A stretch of DNA of 64,000 nt from Silene latifolia. Its lineage: Eukaryota > Streptophyta > Magnoliopsida > Caryophyllales > Caryophyllaceae. Where the stretch lies: the NCBI RefSeq assembly GCF_048544455.1, contig NC_133534.1, positions 221,740,292-221,804,291 on the forward strand, given 5' to 3'. Shown here piece after piece: positions 1 to 10,463 of the stretch (its first letter is position 1; each line of letters begins with the position of its first letter). Under the pieces are notes generated by a model that worked only from the letters and a program-made list of their open reading frames with translations, ran no database searches and had not been told where the DNA came from. Made by a program: the position numbers and the translations under genes.

Positions 1-57
1 TCCCTTAACTAAGGCTTGTCGTCACGTGACGCGGCCTAAATTTACTTTAACGTTGCA

Positions 58-2172
58 GGTGATGAGGATTCTACTTCTGGGAGAGCTCCCATGGAGATAG
101 ACACTGCTGTTGACCCTTCTCGTGTTATCGAGGAGGCTTTGGAGGAGGCTTTCACCGCCGCGGTGATGGCTGCCGGGGACGAGGTCCACGAGGAGGAGGC
201 TGTTGAGGAGGAGGAGGCCCCGAGGCGGGCCAACGTTGGACGAGGAGGTCGTCAGCTGAGGGGAGCGCCCGCGTGGGCTGAGACCTGGGACAGTAGGCAC
301 TTGCTTTGGGCTGCGGAGGGTCACCTGTCCTACAGGACGGTGAAGAGCTTGGTAATCTTGAATTCATTACTCGTCACTCATCTTCTTTCATTCATTTCAT
401 TTGCTCATATCTTATCCAACTTTCATTCAAAACTAAAGATAGCTTTTTGTTTCAAAACACAATAGGAGGCCGGGAACATTAGGTCGTTCTCGGGTTACCC
501 GACGGCGATGGAGTGCTACGAGCGGTTGTCGGCGGAGGAGCGCGCCATGATCGAGCGTGGAGAGTTTGGTGCCTTGGTGCAGGCTTGGAGGGATATCACG
601 AAGAGGAAGCTGCGGGCTAACCATAGCTTGGTCCGCACTTTCTTGGACCGATTCTGGGACACGACTTCCACGTTTCACATGCCTTTCGGTGAGGTGGGAG
701 TCACGTTGGAGGACTACGGCATGATTTCTGGTCTGCCGTGTGGGTCTGAGGCTATGGAGTGGCCGGAGACTGCCATGAGGGTGGACTCGGCCGAGGCTAG
801 GAGGTTGATTACCGGAACTTGTCGGCCGAAGGCATTACGGTGCCTGGTTTGGTGCCCAGTTCCTATGTCCGAGACTACTTTGCGGGGAAGACCCCGGCGC
901 TGGTGACGATTGACGGGAGAGAGACGGCTCCTCCTCCCTGTACAGCTGAGCAGAGGGCTTGTTTGTGGCTTTGGTGGTTTCTGTCTTCGATCTACCTCGG
1001 AGACAAGGGAGAGAGGCTATCGACGAAGCTTCTTCCCTTCCTTTCTGACCTGAGCTCCCTAGGGCGTTGTGACTGGGTCACTGCTGGTTTTGCGGTCCTC
1101 ATCCGCTTCATGAGGGCCATGGTTCGTCCGGAGTTGATGGAGAAGGGGACTTCTCCTGGTGCTGTCGGCCCTGGACTGCTGCTGGAGGTATGAACCTTCA
1201 CTTAGACTAAAATCAATTCTTTTCCTTATCAAATTACGAAAGATCGTCATTGACTATCTTGCTTTACAGGCGTGGGTGTACTCCTACTTTCCGAGCCTCT
1301 CGCCCAAGAGGACGGAGCCGCTGGAGAAGGCCTATCCCGTGGTGAGGGATTGGGTGATGTGCAGGACGAGGAGCAAGCGTTCCTCTCACGGTGTATACCG
1401 GCGGGACGTGAACGCTCTCCAGCTGGACAGCGTGAACATTTCACTTATATTCATTTTGCTTCTACATTGCCTTTAATCGATCATAAGAATGATTCCTTGT
1501 TTATCTTGTCCTAGTGGGTGCCCAGGCCTTGGGCGGAGTACGCTGGAGCGCCTCCTTTTGTGGCTGAGGTCCTTCGATCTAGGAGCTCGAGCCGGCTGCT
1601 GTTGAGGACGTCGATGGGTCATGTGTGGTACTTGGGCGAGCGCTTGGCTCGTCAGTGCTCTCGGGATGTGTTGACGGTTCCTATCGATCCTCCTAGGACG
1701 ATGTTCAGGGAACCTTCTGAGGCTGAGAGGGAGGCTGACTTGGCTGGCATTGGTGGTGACGCCCTCCTTCTTCCTGGTGAGGACTACTCGGCGTTTCTCT
1801 ACGGGAGGTTGGCGTACTGGCCGGTTGTGGTGAGCATCTTTACTCTCCTTTATTCTTGATTTTGAGAATATGATGAAAGATTATCGATTAATGGGAAACA
1901 TTTGACTTTGCAGGAGGTTGAGACGGCGGGCATCGAGCCCCCAGAGTACCCCGAGACCCTTGAGTACACTGACGCGACTGGGAGGACGACGATCTCCGAG
2001 CTGCGTGACTTTGACGTGGCTGTGACAGATGCTGGCTTGGACGATTGGCAGCATCTGATTCGGAGGGTGAGCCTCTAATTTGCATGATTTATGTGTAAGC
2101 ACACATTTGATTGAACTTATTCAATTATTGAGAACCTCTTTTTGAAAATGCAGGTTGCGCCGTCTCGGTTCG
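58..2172 (+). pseudogene. Plant mobile domain (PMD, PF10536-type) gene, truncated
   Basis: Six exons with GT/AG borders, all introns in phase 0 and about 80-115 bp long: 58-351, 466-1187, 1270-1431, 1515-1829, 1914-2066 and 2154 to about 2172. Exon 1 encodes an acidic linker. Exon 2 has the PMD hallmark FHMPFGEVGVTLEDYGMISGLP followed by the Trp-rich helix near LWLWWFLSSIYLGDKG, and exon 3 starts AWVYSYFPSL, as in MAIN/MAIL1-type proteins. The reading frame shifts once near 795-805 in exon 2, and exon 6 ends at a junction with a retroelement, so this copy is broken. PMD proteins in plants are either host factors for silencing and genome stability or ORFs carried by transposons. The gene's strand is opposite to the neighbouring Tekay and Tat elements, as expected for an accessory antisense ORF, but the element that would have carried it is not visible. 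The start of exon 1 may lie left of the window. Confidence 0.82.
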
Positions 2173-2174
2173 TG

Positions 2175-2250
2175 GCATGTCAAACAACGAACCGCATGTC
2201 AAACAACGAAAATGCTGTTCCCCTTTAACTCTCTGGCATGTCAAACAACG
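2175..2250. repeat. 15-bp motif in triplicate at a rearrangement junction
   Basis: GCATGTCAAACAACG occurs at 2175-2189, 2194-2208 and 2236-2250. The third copy belongs to the Tekay integrase zinc-finger region (it encodes RCLTC on the minus strand); the other two lie between it and the PMD exon. This looks like filler DNA copied from the adjacent end during repair of a break that deleted the rest of the Tekay element and of the PMD gene. Confidence 0.75.
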
Positions 2251-3290
2251 GGCCACAAACTCAGCTATTTCTTTCTTCATCCCAGGCCACCAAAACGTGT
2301 TCTTCAAGTCCTTGTATAGCTTGTCACCACCTGGATGTACTGAATACGGTGTACAATGTGCCTCTGTCATGATTGTCTTTTTCAGCTCCTCATCATTAGG
2401 GACACACCACCTACCATCGAACCTCAAACTACCATCTGTATGAATAGAGAATCGAGACACCGTCCCTTTCTCTACTCCAGCTCTCCACTCAACCATCTTA
2501 GGATCCAAAGCCTGTTTACCTCGAATATCATCATAAAGATCAGGCTGCACTGTCAAATCTCCCACAGCATCCCCTCTCTGCATCATATGTATCCCAAACT
2601 TCCCCACCTCATCTCTCAACCTCATCAAAGATAGAGCCATACACAAGGAATGTACACTCTTCCTACTCAAAGCATCTGCAACAACATTGGCTTTCCCTTC
2701 ATGGTAGATAATATCCATGTCATAATCGCCAATCAGCTCCATCCACCTCCTCTGTCTCATGTTCAACTCCTTTTGAGTGAAGATGTACTTGAGACTCTTG
2801 TGATCCGAAAATACCTTAAAGGTCGCCCCATAAAGGTAATGTCTCCATATCTTGAGAGCAAACACCACTGCACCCAACTCTAGATCATGTGTAGGGTAGT
2901 TCTCCTCATACGGCTTCAATTGCCTAGAAGCATAGGCAATCACCTTACCGTTCTGCATCAACACACATCCCAACCCATTCTTTGAGGCATCTGTATAAAC
3001 CTCAAAGTTCTCGATTCCCTCAGGTAATGCTAAGATAGGAGCTGTGGTCAAACGCTCCTTTAATGTTTGGAACGCCTTCTCACAACTCTCATCCCAACGA
3101 AACCTGTTCTCTTTCTCATCAAAGCTGTCAAAGGTCTAGCTATCTTGGAGAAATCTTTCACAAACCGTCTGTAGTATCCAGCTAAACCCAAGAAACTCCT
3201 GATCTCAGCAACATTCTTTGGTGCTTCCCACTTTGTCACTGCCTCAATCTTCGCCGGATCCACTGACTACTCCCTCCTTAGAGATCACAT
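2212..3290 (-). pseudogene. Tekay RNase H and integrase zinc finger, truncated
   Basis: The minus-strand reading runs from the RT connection ([19 protein letters not shown], about 3180) into RNase H. The RNase H segment has [13 protein letters not shown] (catalytic Asp), then [14 protein letters not shown] and a DALSRK end near 2680. It continues into the integrase HHCC region, with a His near 2370, [19 protein letters not shown] and a [10 protein letters not shown] pair of cysteines near 2240. It then runs into the junction repeat and loses homology, so the DDE core is absent. The frame changes near 3055-3110. The domain order RT-RNH-IN is the gypsy order. It would be part of a Pol polyprotein acting in a cytoplasmic particle, but is non-functional here. 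Confidence 0.85.
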
Positions 3291-3313
3291 GCCTTAAAGA
3301 AAAGCAATCGTCT

Positions 3314-3994
3314 CTAACGTAACTCACACTTGGACAGCTTAGCATATAACTCATGCTCCCTCAAAGTCTGCAACACAATCCTCAGATGCTCCTCATGCTC
3401 CTCCTTAGTCTTAGAGTAGACTAAGATGTCATCGATAAACACCACCACAAACTTGTCCAAAAACTGTATGAAGATTCTGTTCATCAAGTCCATAAACACA
3501 GCCGGTGCATTAGATAACCCAAACGGCATCACCACGTACTCATAATGACCATACCTCGACGTGAAAGCTGTCTTTGGTATGTCCATCTCTCTAATATTCA
3601 CCTGATGGTACCCCGACCTCAAATCAATCTTGGAAAAGACTGATGCACCACTCAACTGATCAAACAGGTCATCTATCCTTGGCAAAGGATACTTGTTCTT
3701 CACCGTCACTCGATTCAGCTCCCTGTAGTCTATGCACAACCTCAAACTCCCATCTTTCTTCTTCACGAAAAGAACTGGTGCTCCCTACGGTGATACACTA
3801 GGTCTAATGTATCCCTTCTCTATTATATCATCTAACTGTTTCCTGAGCTCCTCCATCTCTTTAGGACCCATCCGGTACGGTGCCTTAGAGATTGGCCCCA
3901 TCCCCGGTTTCAACTCAACTGTGAAATCTATCTCCCTCTTCGGTGGCAACCCCGGAATCTCCTCTGGAAAAACATCTGCAAACTCTCCCACCAC
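3314..3994 (-). pseudogene. Tekay reverse transcriptase
   Basis: The minus-strand segment begins VGEFADVFPEEIPGLPP and contains, in order, the RT fingers (GLPPKREIDFTVELKPG), [17 protein letters not shown], the palm [26 protein letters not shown] and the catalytic [10 protein letters not shown]. An in-frame TAG near 3785 stands where the family normally has Trp just before [10 protein letters not shown], so the reading is split in two. The FIDD form of the YxDD motif is normal for chromoviruses. It is continuous with protease upstream and RNase H downstream, which confirms it as part of one gag-pol unit. Confidence 0.88.
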
Positions 3995-4009
3995 TGGTAT
4001 CTGATCAAT

Positions 4010-4600
4010 GTCGGACTCTCTATCCGGTCATCTCTCACATGGCACAAGATCAAAGGACATCCTTCCTCAGATAAGACTTCAAGGTGATTTGCAATCAACT
4101 TAACTTTGGGTTTGACCAGAAACCCACGATAAGACACACTAACACCCTTAGGCCCTCTCAAAGACACTTTCTTTTGATGACAGTCTATCTTAGCTTTATA
4201 CTTTCCTAACCAATCCATCCCGACTATCATCTCAAAATCGTCAAAAGGAAACTCTAGCAAGTCTACAGGTAGATCAACTTGCCTAACTATCATAGACACA
4301 TCTCTAAACAGCCTCCCACATGATACAGACTCACCTGAAAGTATAAAAACTTTCTCACTTACAGACTCATACACTCTCAAACCCAACCGTTTAACATGAC
4401 TCAAAGATACAAACGACCGAGACGCCCCCGAATCAAACAAAACAAAGGTATGGATACCGTTAACAAGAAAAGTACCAGTGATAACATGTGCATTCTCCTC
4501 AGCTGCTTTCTTGTCCATCATGAACAACTTTCCACTGGTCTTGTCCACCCTCCTGGACAAGATCTTGGGCTGATGTGGTCGGCTTAGCACCCGACCCCTG
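4010..4600 (-). pseudogene. Tekay aspartic protease region
   Basis: Read on the minus strand, the segment includes the aspartic protease active site VLFDSGASRSFVS (DSG), about 40 residues after the gag tail, and the second conserved block IVGMDWLGKYKAKIDC near 4200. The fold is a retropepsin that would cleave the Gag-Pol polyprotein as a dimer. It is one frame off from gag upstream and from RT downstream; the family normally has one continuous frame or one programmed shift, so at least one of these shifts is probably a mutation. The motif itself is intact. Confidence 0.83.
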
Positions 4601-5683
4601 AATGTTGTTGTTGTTCGTAGCTGGTTTCTGATAAGAATTACCGCCATTGAGGTTACCTCCACCCTGATAGCTCTGACTTCCCCGGTTAGACCATGACCCA
4701 CCTAGTTTGTTGCTCGCATAACTCTGTGCAGGTCCCTGAGAATAGCTCCCCCGAGCCGATCCCTGAAAAGCTCCAGGCATACTCGTGAACTCATGTCTCT
4801 TGTGGCCTACACCGCCACAGCCATAGCAGGTCATTCCCCAACTACCACTACCACTCACACGGCCACGCCCAAAGGAAGCCCCAGCACTGAACCCTGACCC
4901 ATAAGAAAACCCCTTAGCTTGATTGTGGTTGCCTTTCTTGTGACTAGATTGGCCTCCACCCTCACTCTCAGCCTTTATTTTCTCACTCACTCTCTCCTGA
5001 GCCATCTCCACCAACCTCTCAGCTCTCCCAGCCCTCTCATAAGCTTCCTTAACATCGGTAAGGACTCCCACGGGTAACTTATCCATAATCTTGGGTGTCA
5101 ACCCTCTCTCAAACCTCAGCGCCAGGTTCTCCTCACTCAAACCCATATCCTCAGCATACCTAGACTTCTCATTGAACTCGCTTGTAGTACTCTCAAGAAT
5201 CGACATATCAGATGTCATCTTAAACCCATGAAACTCCTCCCTCAGCTTACTCCTCACATGCTCCGGTACAAACTCTTTCCTCATAGCCCTTCGAAATTAT
5301 TCCCAAGGTATAGCAGGTAAGCCCTGGTTCGCATACATCTCCCTAGCACTCACCTTCACCGTATCCCACCACTTGCCAGTTGCTTCCCTCAGGTATAACG
5401 CAGCTTGTTCTACTCTCATCTCATCAGGATAGTGAACCAAGTCTAGTATGTTCTCCATCTCACGATGCCAGTTGTCAAGAAGGTTTGGTTCCCCGGTTCC
5501 CGTGTACTCTTTTGGGTTAAACCTCGCTATATAAAGACTGATCTTAGAGTGATCAACCTCCTTTTCCTTATTCACTTTCTTTAAGGCCTCAGTAAGAGCA
5601 TCTTGGTGCTCCAACATCTTAACGATATCATCCATATTCATGGTCTCAGCTCTCGCATAGTAAGCGTTTCTCTTGGGCGGCAT
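4499..5683 (-). pseudogene. Tekay Gag capsid-nucleocapsid
   Basis: It starts at MPPKRNAYYARAE and reads through a retrotransposon-Gag capsid segment (NLLDNWHREMENILD, EATGKWWDTV) to an in-frame TAA at 5297-5299. It continues in the same frame with MRKEFVPEHVRSKLREEF, LALRFERGL and a Gly/Ser/Gln-rich tail. One zinc knuckle is visible, CYGCGGVGHKRHEF; the last Cys of the CX2CX4HX4C pattern is replaced by Phe, so RNA binding by this copy is doubtful. Gag would form the virus-like particle around the element RNA. The start codon was chosen because it lies just after the leader and opens the longest homologous frame. Confidence 0.82.
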
Positions 5684-5696
5684 CTTGAAACTATAT

Positions 5697-6499
5697 AAGA
5701 AAGGGTAGACATAAACATACGCACTAAAACCTCAAAACACGAAAGCGGACTGCCCAGAACACACTCGATCGAGTGCCTAAACCTACTCGATTGAGTAAGA
5801 GGCTACTCGATCGAGTGCCCACCATACTCGATCGAGTGCCTCGACATCAGACCCCAAACAGACCTTCTGATCTCTAACATACTCGACCGAGTAGCCAGGC
5901 TACTCGACCGAGTAACCCCCTACTCGATCGAGTGCCCGAGGTACTCGATCGAGTGCCCAAAAACACGATTCTGGTTGCAAAATCGTCAAATACCCACTCG
6001 ATCGAATCAGACCCACTCGATCGAGTCATGCTAACTCGAATACGCTACCCGCATGTTATATCATATCCCAACATGTAAAACAACTTTATAAACACAACAT
6101 TATATCATAGTTAAGTATACTATGCTACTCAACTCTTCATACGATTAACAAACAACTATATCATGTTATCAAATGCCACATAGTAAACACCCAACATGCT
6201 TCTCATTCCAACAACAGTTCTATATGTCTCATCAATCTTTCATTCATATTCTCAACTTTCTACTACAAACATCCAACAATTACAACATACTTCATCACAT
6301 CCACACACAAGCGAACAAACAACACATACGACTTGACATATACCCCCCCCATGTGACCGGTTCAAAATTGTAGGGCGAGTTCGCGACTTTAGGACGTCTC
6401 CCAAGCCTTTGCATTAGCTCCTACAACCTTTACCCCAGGTTCATTTTAATTGACTCCTTATATTCATAAGGTTAATTGGTTACAGGTTTCAGGATCGTC
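5697..6499 (-). other. Tekay untranslated leader with palindrome array
   Basis: Non-coding stretch between the primer-binding site and gag. It contains ten copies of ACTCGATCGAGT-like palindromes at about 5761-6030, then A/C-rich sequence with no ORF of note. Near 6340-6420 there is a C-rich run and a conserved leader segment that also occurs in the LARD internal region near 21940-22030. Confidence 0.7.
5761..6030. repeat. ACTCGATCGAGT palindrome array, Tekay leader
   Basis: Ten 12-bp palindromes of the form (C/T)ACTCGAYYGAGT at irregular spacing of 15-40 bp. Most are TACTCGATCGAGTGCC; two are the CGACCGAG variant and one is CGATTGAG. The flanking base pattern TA..TA or ..GCC is shared, so the unit is longer than the palindrome alone. 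Confidence 0.9.
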
Positions 6500-6511
6500 G
6501 CTCTGATACCA
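6500..6511 (-). promoter_or_regulatory. Primer-binding site, initiator Met-tRNA (Tekay)
   Basis: The minus-strand sequence TGGTATCAGAGC lies three bases inside the 5' LTR end. It complements the 3' end of plant initiator Met-tRNA and fixes the element's orientation. Confidence 0.9.
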
Positions 6512-6514
6512 TTT

Positions 6515-7866
6515 TGTAACACCCCCATACTCCAAGTGCCTTACCAGGACCACCCAGGTATAAGGACGTTACCATCTCGGTTACCCGAGGTAATGATAAT
6601 CAAATAAACAATAGTGAAACAACATTTAAATAGAAATACTTTAGTGAAAGGTTACAATCCAAAAACCAAACCAAAATACGAATACATGTCCTCAAACCAA
6701 CTGTCTACTGATCTAACTGAAATGTTTATGGAAACTACTAAGCTACAGCGGAAGACTTCTATCATCAGACCGTGGCACATCCCAGCTATCCCAGTACTCA
6801 ACTCATACCTGCTCAAAATCTGCTCACCATCCCCGAATGGATCACCGCAGGTTTTAAAACAATAAACCGGGGTCAATACTAATTACACAATTTATATAAT
6901 CAACAGTACAGTAAACAACACAGCTCAAACAGTCACACACAATCACCTACTCCAATCAATCTCCGTCTCCGACTGTCCACTTGACCAGCCCTGCCAGTGG
7001 GGGACCGCAGCCGTACCCACCAAATCCCCGCTCATCATACCGAGCGATAACCCTGTCCCATTAATGTGCACATACCCTTCCGTGGCGGGTTCCACGAAGG
7101 ACAAAACTAGGGCGTGAAGCCACTCCCGCAAGTGACTCCACTCAGCCGAGAACGCATTTCGAGAACCAGAGGCAAGCAATCACAATCACAATACAACATC
7201 AACAACCGTCTGAATCAATCAACAATCACTAACTACAGCACAATCACCACACATTATGTAACTAATACTGAGTAGGGAAACCCTACCTGGAAAGCACAAC
7301 AATAAGACGATCTCACAGCTGATATCAAAAAGCTTCCTCTACGAATCCTCCTCCTAACATACAAACATACAATCACTACCAAGCATAAAATACTACAAAA
7401 CCCCCAATCCCCAACATTAGGGTTTAACCAACTTTTAAGAAACATTGTAAAAACGGTATATAGGTCTTACCCTCGACACAAGGATCACAACGGTATAAAG
7501 AAAAGTGAAATCCGACCTTCCAAGCTCCGTGATTTGCCAACAATGCGATTAAAGCGAATGACGTAGTTTGATTTCTCTTCTCACAGTGATTAGGTTTTAA
7601 AAAGTGTTTTAAGAACAATGACGGAAGTATTATATACTCTAATCGCATTATTAACAAAACCCGAGAAATCGTCCCCCGTAAACCGGCTACTCGATCGAGT
7701 AGCTAAGGTACTCGATCGAGTGCCACCTTACTCGATCGAGTATCCACGGTACTCGATCGAGTACCCAATAGGTCAGAAATTATTTTAATCCGCAACTCGC
7801 CCTTACTCGACAGAGTAAGGCCTACTCGATAGAGTACCCCAAGACTCATAAATACGTAGTATTACA
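6515..7866 (-). repeat. Tekay 5' LTR
   Basis: On the plus strand this 1352-bp block runs from TGTAACACCCCC to GTATTACA, with TGTAA/TTACA ends. It adjoins the primer site on one side and the DUF7745 exon on the other. It shares blocks with the LARD LTRs, for example the CTGCTCACCATCCCC stretch near 6820. A palindrome cluster sits at 7685-7835, which is the beginning of U3. The matching 3' LTR is absent. Confidence 0.88.
7685..7835. repeat. ACTCGATCGAGT palindrome array, Tekay LTR U3
   Basis: Six copies: four perfect TACTCGATCGAGT and two variants (CGACAGAG, CGATAGAG). They lie within the first 180 bp of U3, where promoter or enhancer sites would be expected. No function is shown by sequence alone. 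Confidence 0.88.
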
Positions 7867-7867
7867 A

Positions 7868-9025
7868 ACAGGGCCGACCCCACCGTTTCTTATGTTGCTA
7901 GGCGAAGAGCATTTGGATTTTGCTTGTTGCATGTGTATGTTCTCCAAGGGCATGTTGATGAGGATTTGAGAGGTGATCCCCGTCTTCTGGGCCTAGTTGA
8001 GCAAATGGAGCTGCGCAGGAGCCCAGCTTGTTTATGCTTAGGAGAGATCCTGTTGGGCTTGGATAATAGGAAAGCCAATCGCGACCTACCGTACTTGGGA
8101 AGTCCCGTTATTTTGCAGGTAAAAGAACGTTTTCTTTTTCTTTTTTTTTTTCTTCTTCTTTTTGTTGTTTTTTTTTTGTTTTTTTTTTCGTTTGTTTTTT
8201 TTGTTTTTTTTTGTTCGTTTTTTTTGTTTTAATACCCGCTTTTGGTAGGTTTGGCTTATGGAGCGTCTTCGATTGATCGAGCCCCCAGTTCATGTTCCTT
8301 CTTATCATGCTCGTTCGATTGCAATGAGAACCAGGCTTTACATGGTGGACTTCACTCGAGTTTGCAATTATTGGGAGAATAAATTGAAGAGTGATGATGG
8401 CCCCTTGATTAGGTGGATTGTACCATGGTGGCACCTCAAATCTGTCACTGGAGTGTCTTCCTTGGATCCTACTCGATCTGTGCGCATTCCTGGCTTGGAA
8501 TTCATGGTGTGAATTTTCCTGGAAAGGCTGATGAGACAGGTTGGACTAAAGCAGACAATCCCGAAGCTTGATAGTGTCCCGCAGACTGCCGTGACGCTTA
8601 CTACTGAGAGTCGAAGGGAGTGGGTCATTAAATGGGCCCAAAGAAACGTGTGGTTCTTGAACTCTTATGCTAATGCCTTATGGGTGTCGGATTCCTATCT
8701 GCGATGGAGGAAAGCTACTACTCCGGAAGAGCGCGAGAGATTGAGGAAGCGCGAGCCCATTGACTACAAGGTGCGCGAGGTGGAAAAGGAGAAAGAGAAG
8801 CATTTGACTGAGGGAGAGGAAGAAGCCGGGTTTCGAGTTGTTCATCCTTCGAAGAAACCGAAGACCTCTCCTGTCGTGGATAAAGTGATTGATAAGAATG
8901 GGAAGGCTAGGCCTCGAGAAAGACCGTTGGTGATTAGGTCCGAAGTGGCGCAAGAGCGTCCGGCTCGAGGTCGTGACAAGAAGTATGACAAGAATGACAA
9001 GGGCAAAGGGAAAATGGAGGAATAG
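7868..9025 (+). pseudogene. DUF7745-like accessory ORF of Tat1, antisense to pol
   Basis: Two exons: 7868-8118 and 8249-9025, joined by a phase-0 intron with a very T-rich body and a TAG acceptor at 8246-8248. Exon A gives LLHVYVLQGHVDEDLRG and RSPACLCLGEILLGLD, then GSPVILQ | VWLMERLRLIEPP across the splice. This arrangement is typical of the plant DUF7745 domain. An in-frame TGA at 8510-8512 splits exon B; after it come REWVIKWAQRNVWFLN and a highly charged Lys/Arg/Glu tail of about 100 residues with nuclear-localisation-like clusters, ending at TAG 9023-9025. The N-terminal half is missing because Tekay inserted at 7867. The function of the family is unknown; it is repeatedly found inside Tat-lineage elements. 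The gene converges on pol, with about 550 bp between the two stops. Confidence 0.78.
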
Positions 9026-9571
9026 CCCAAGTCTTTATTATTATTATTTATTATTATTATTATTGTTGTAATAAAAGGGTGGGGTTTTTAGAATCCTAGC
9101 CTACTTTTATTTTTATTATGTGGCGTATTATTATTAGAAAATGAATGAAATAAAAAAAGGTTGAATGGTTATGAAACCGTTGTGATTTTCTATTTATTAT
9201 TCTTGTCGAATACCAAATGCAATGCAAATGTCCTTCTATTTACATTTTAGAATAAAGGGTTGTATCCTGTGAAGGATTGCCTACGTATTCATTAAGAAAA
9301 TGAAATCAAACCCTTGCGCGTAGTTCGAGTAAATGTAAAAGAATAATTGTTCTAAGCAAGAGCTTGTAATGAACTTAGAAAATAAGCATGAGCTTTTTTT
9401 TTTGCTTACTCTGAAGGTGCAGTTTAGTTTATTTGATGATATGAGGATGACAAATTTGTCAAAATGCAAGAACAGAGTGACATTAGCTTATTTCAGCTTG
9501 GCCAAGGGCCTTTTATTCAGTGCCACAAGAGCGACACGTGAGGTTACGCGAGGCGCGTTTTTGTTCCTATT
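9026..9571. other. Spacer between convergent DUF7745-like gene and Tat1 pol
   Basis: AT-rich, no coding potential. It holds a TTA/TTATTA microsatellite at about 9036-9066 and several AATAAA/AATGAAATAAA-like polyadenylation signals near 9070-9160, suitable for ending the plus-strand transcript. Confidence 0.6.
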
Positions 9572-10463
9572 CTAGGCATAATACCGCTTTAGTTGGTCGA
9601 GGTTTGTCGGGTTGGAAAACTCATTCCCATCTAGGTCTGTGATTCTAACCGTACCCCCTGGAAGTATGGACTTGACTAGAAATGGCCCGGCCCAATTACG
9701 TTTGAATTTTCCCCGTGGATCGACAGGTAAAAAGAGCTCTAACTGGTTTGAGTACTAAGTCTCCTTCCTTGATGTTTCTTGGCATAACCCTTTTGTTGAA
9801 GGCTCGTTTGATACGTGCTTGATATTCTTGGACATTATGCAAGGCGCGTAGCCTACGTTCATCCAGGAGGATGAGTTCTTCATATCTATCCTTCTTCCAA
9901 TCGGCTTCCGGGATTTGACTTTCGAGTAAGATACGCAAGGATGGTATCTCTAGCTCGACTGGCTATACAGCTTCCATGCCATAGGTCAAATAGAAAGGAG
10001 TGGCCCCAGTGGGCGTCCTAACAGATGTGCGATATCCCCACAAAGCAAAGGGTATCTTGCTTAGCCAATCTCGATAGTTGTCAATCATTTTCTTGAGAAT
10101 TGTGACAACGTTCTTGTTTGCTGCCTCTACCGCGCCATTAGTCTGTGGTCTATATGGCGAAGAGTGGTGATGTCTAATTTTGTACTTGGCTAGCAATTGC
10201 TCAGTCTCAGCTTGGAAATGTGATCCATTATCACTAATGATCTCATGTGGGCAAAATCGGCTGCAGATGATGTTGTTTTGTATGAACTTTGCCACGTTTT
10301 TAGCCGTGAGACTAGTGTAGGAAGCCGCTTCTACCCATTTGGTGAAATAGTCGATTGCTACTAGGATGAAACAGTGACCTCCTGTTCCGGCTAGGGTTAT
10401 CTTCCTGATTATATCAATTCCCCAGGCAGAAAATGGCCAAGGAGATGTCATCGTAAAGAGCAA
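9572..10463 (-). pseudogene. Tat1 integrase
   Basis: The core domain is visible in one frame at 9963-10463: SPWPFSAWGIDIIRKI (first Asp), FILVAIDYFTKWVEA, EIISDNGSHFQAE (second Asp) and NGAVEAANKNVV (catalytic Glu). The C-terminal part continues at 9696-9938, shifted by one frame, with RRLRALHNVQEYQARIKRAFNK. After another shift near 9735 it ends with RNWAGPFLVKSILPGGTV and a final NLDQLKRYYA before TAG 9572-9574. It would insert cDNA into the genome. The DDE residues are all present; the frame breaks make this copy dead. The upstream HHCC finger is poorly preserved near 10440-10500. Confidence 0.87.

Larger units (their letters stand above)
2212..7866 (-). mobile_element. Ty3/gypsy Tekay (Del) chromovirus, 3'-truncated
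   Basis: Minus-strand element. Its 5' LTR is at 6515-7866, with an initiator-Met tRNA primer site beside it, then a leader, gag, protease, RT, RNase H and the start of integrase. The integrase core, chromodomain and 3' LTR are missing: homology stops at about 2212. The lineage call rests on the RT and protease sequence and the LTR type. Internal stops are present in gag (5297-5299) and RT (3785 region), so it cannot encode a complete polyprotein. It lies against the DUF7745 exon of Tat1 at 7867, so it inserted into that gene; the matching duplicated target site was lost with the 3' end. Confidence 0.85.

Noticed and set aside
5761..6030. CRISPR-like array because of regularly repeated palindromes
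   Set aside because: Spacing is irregular, units are only 12-14 bp, the context is a plant retrotransposon and no cas genes exist.
8108..8434. Minus-strand ORF rich in Lys and Gln
   Set aside because: Produced by the poly-T intron read in reverse; shadow of the DUF7745-like gene.
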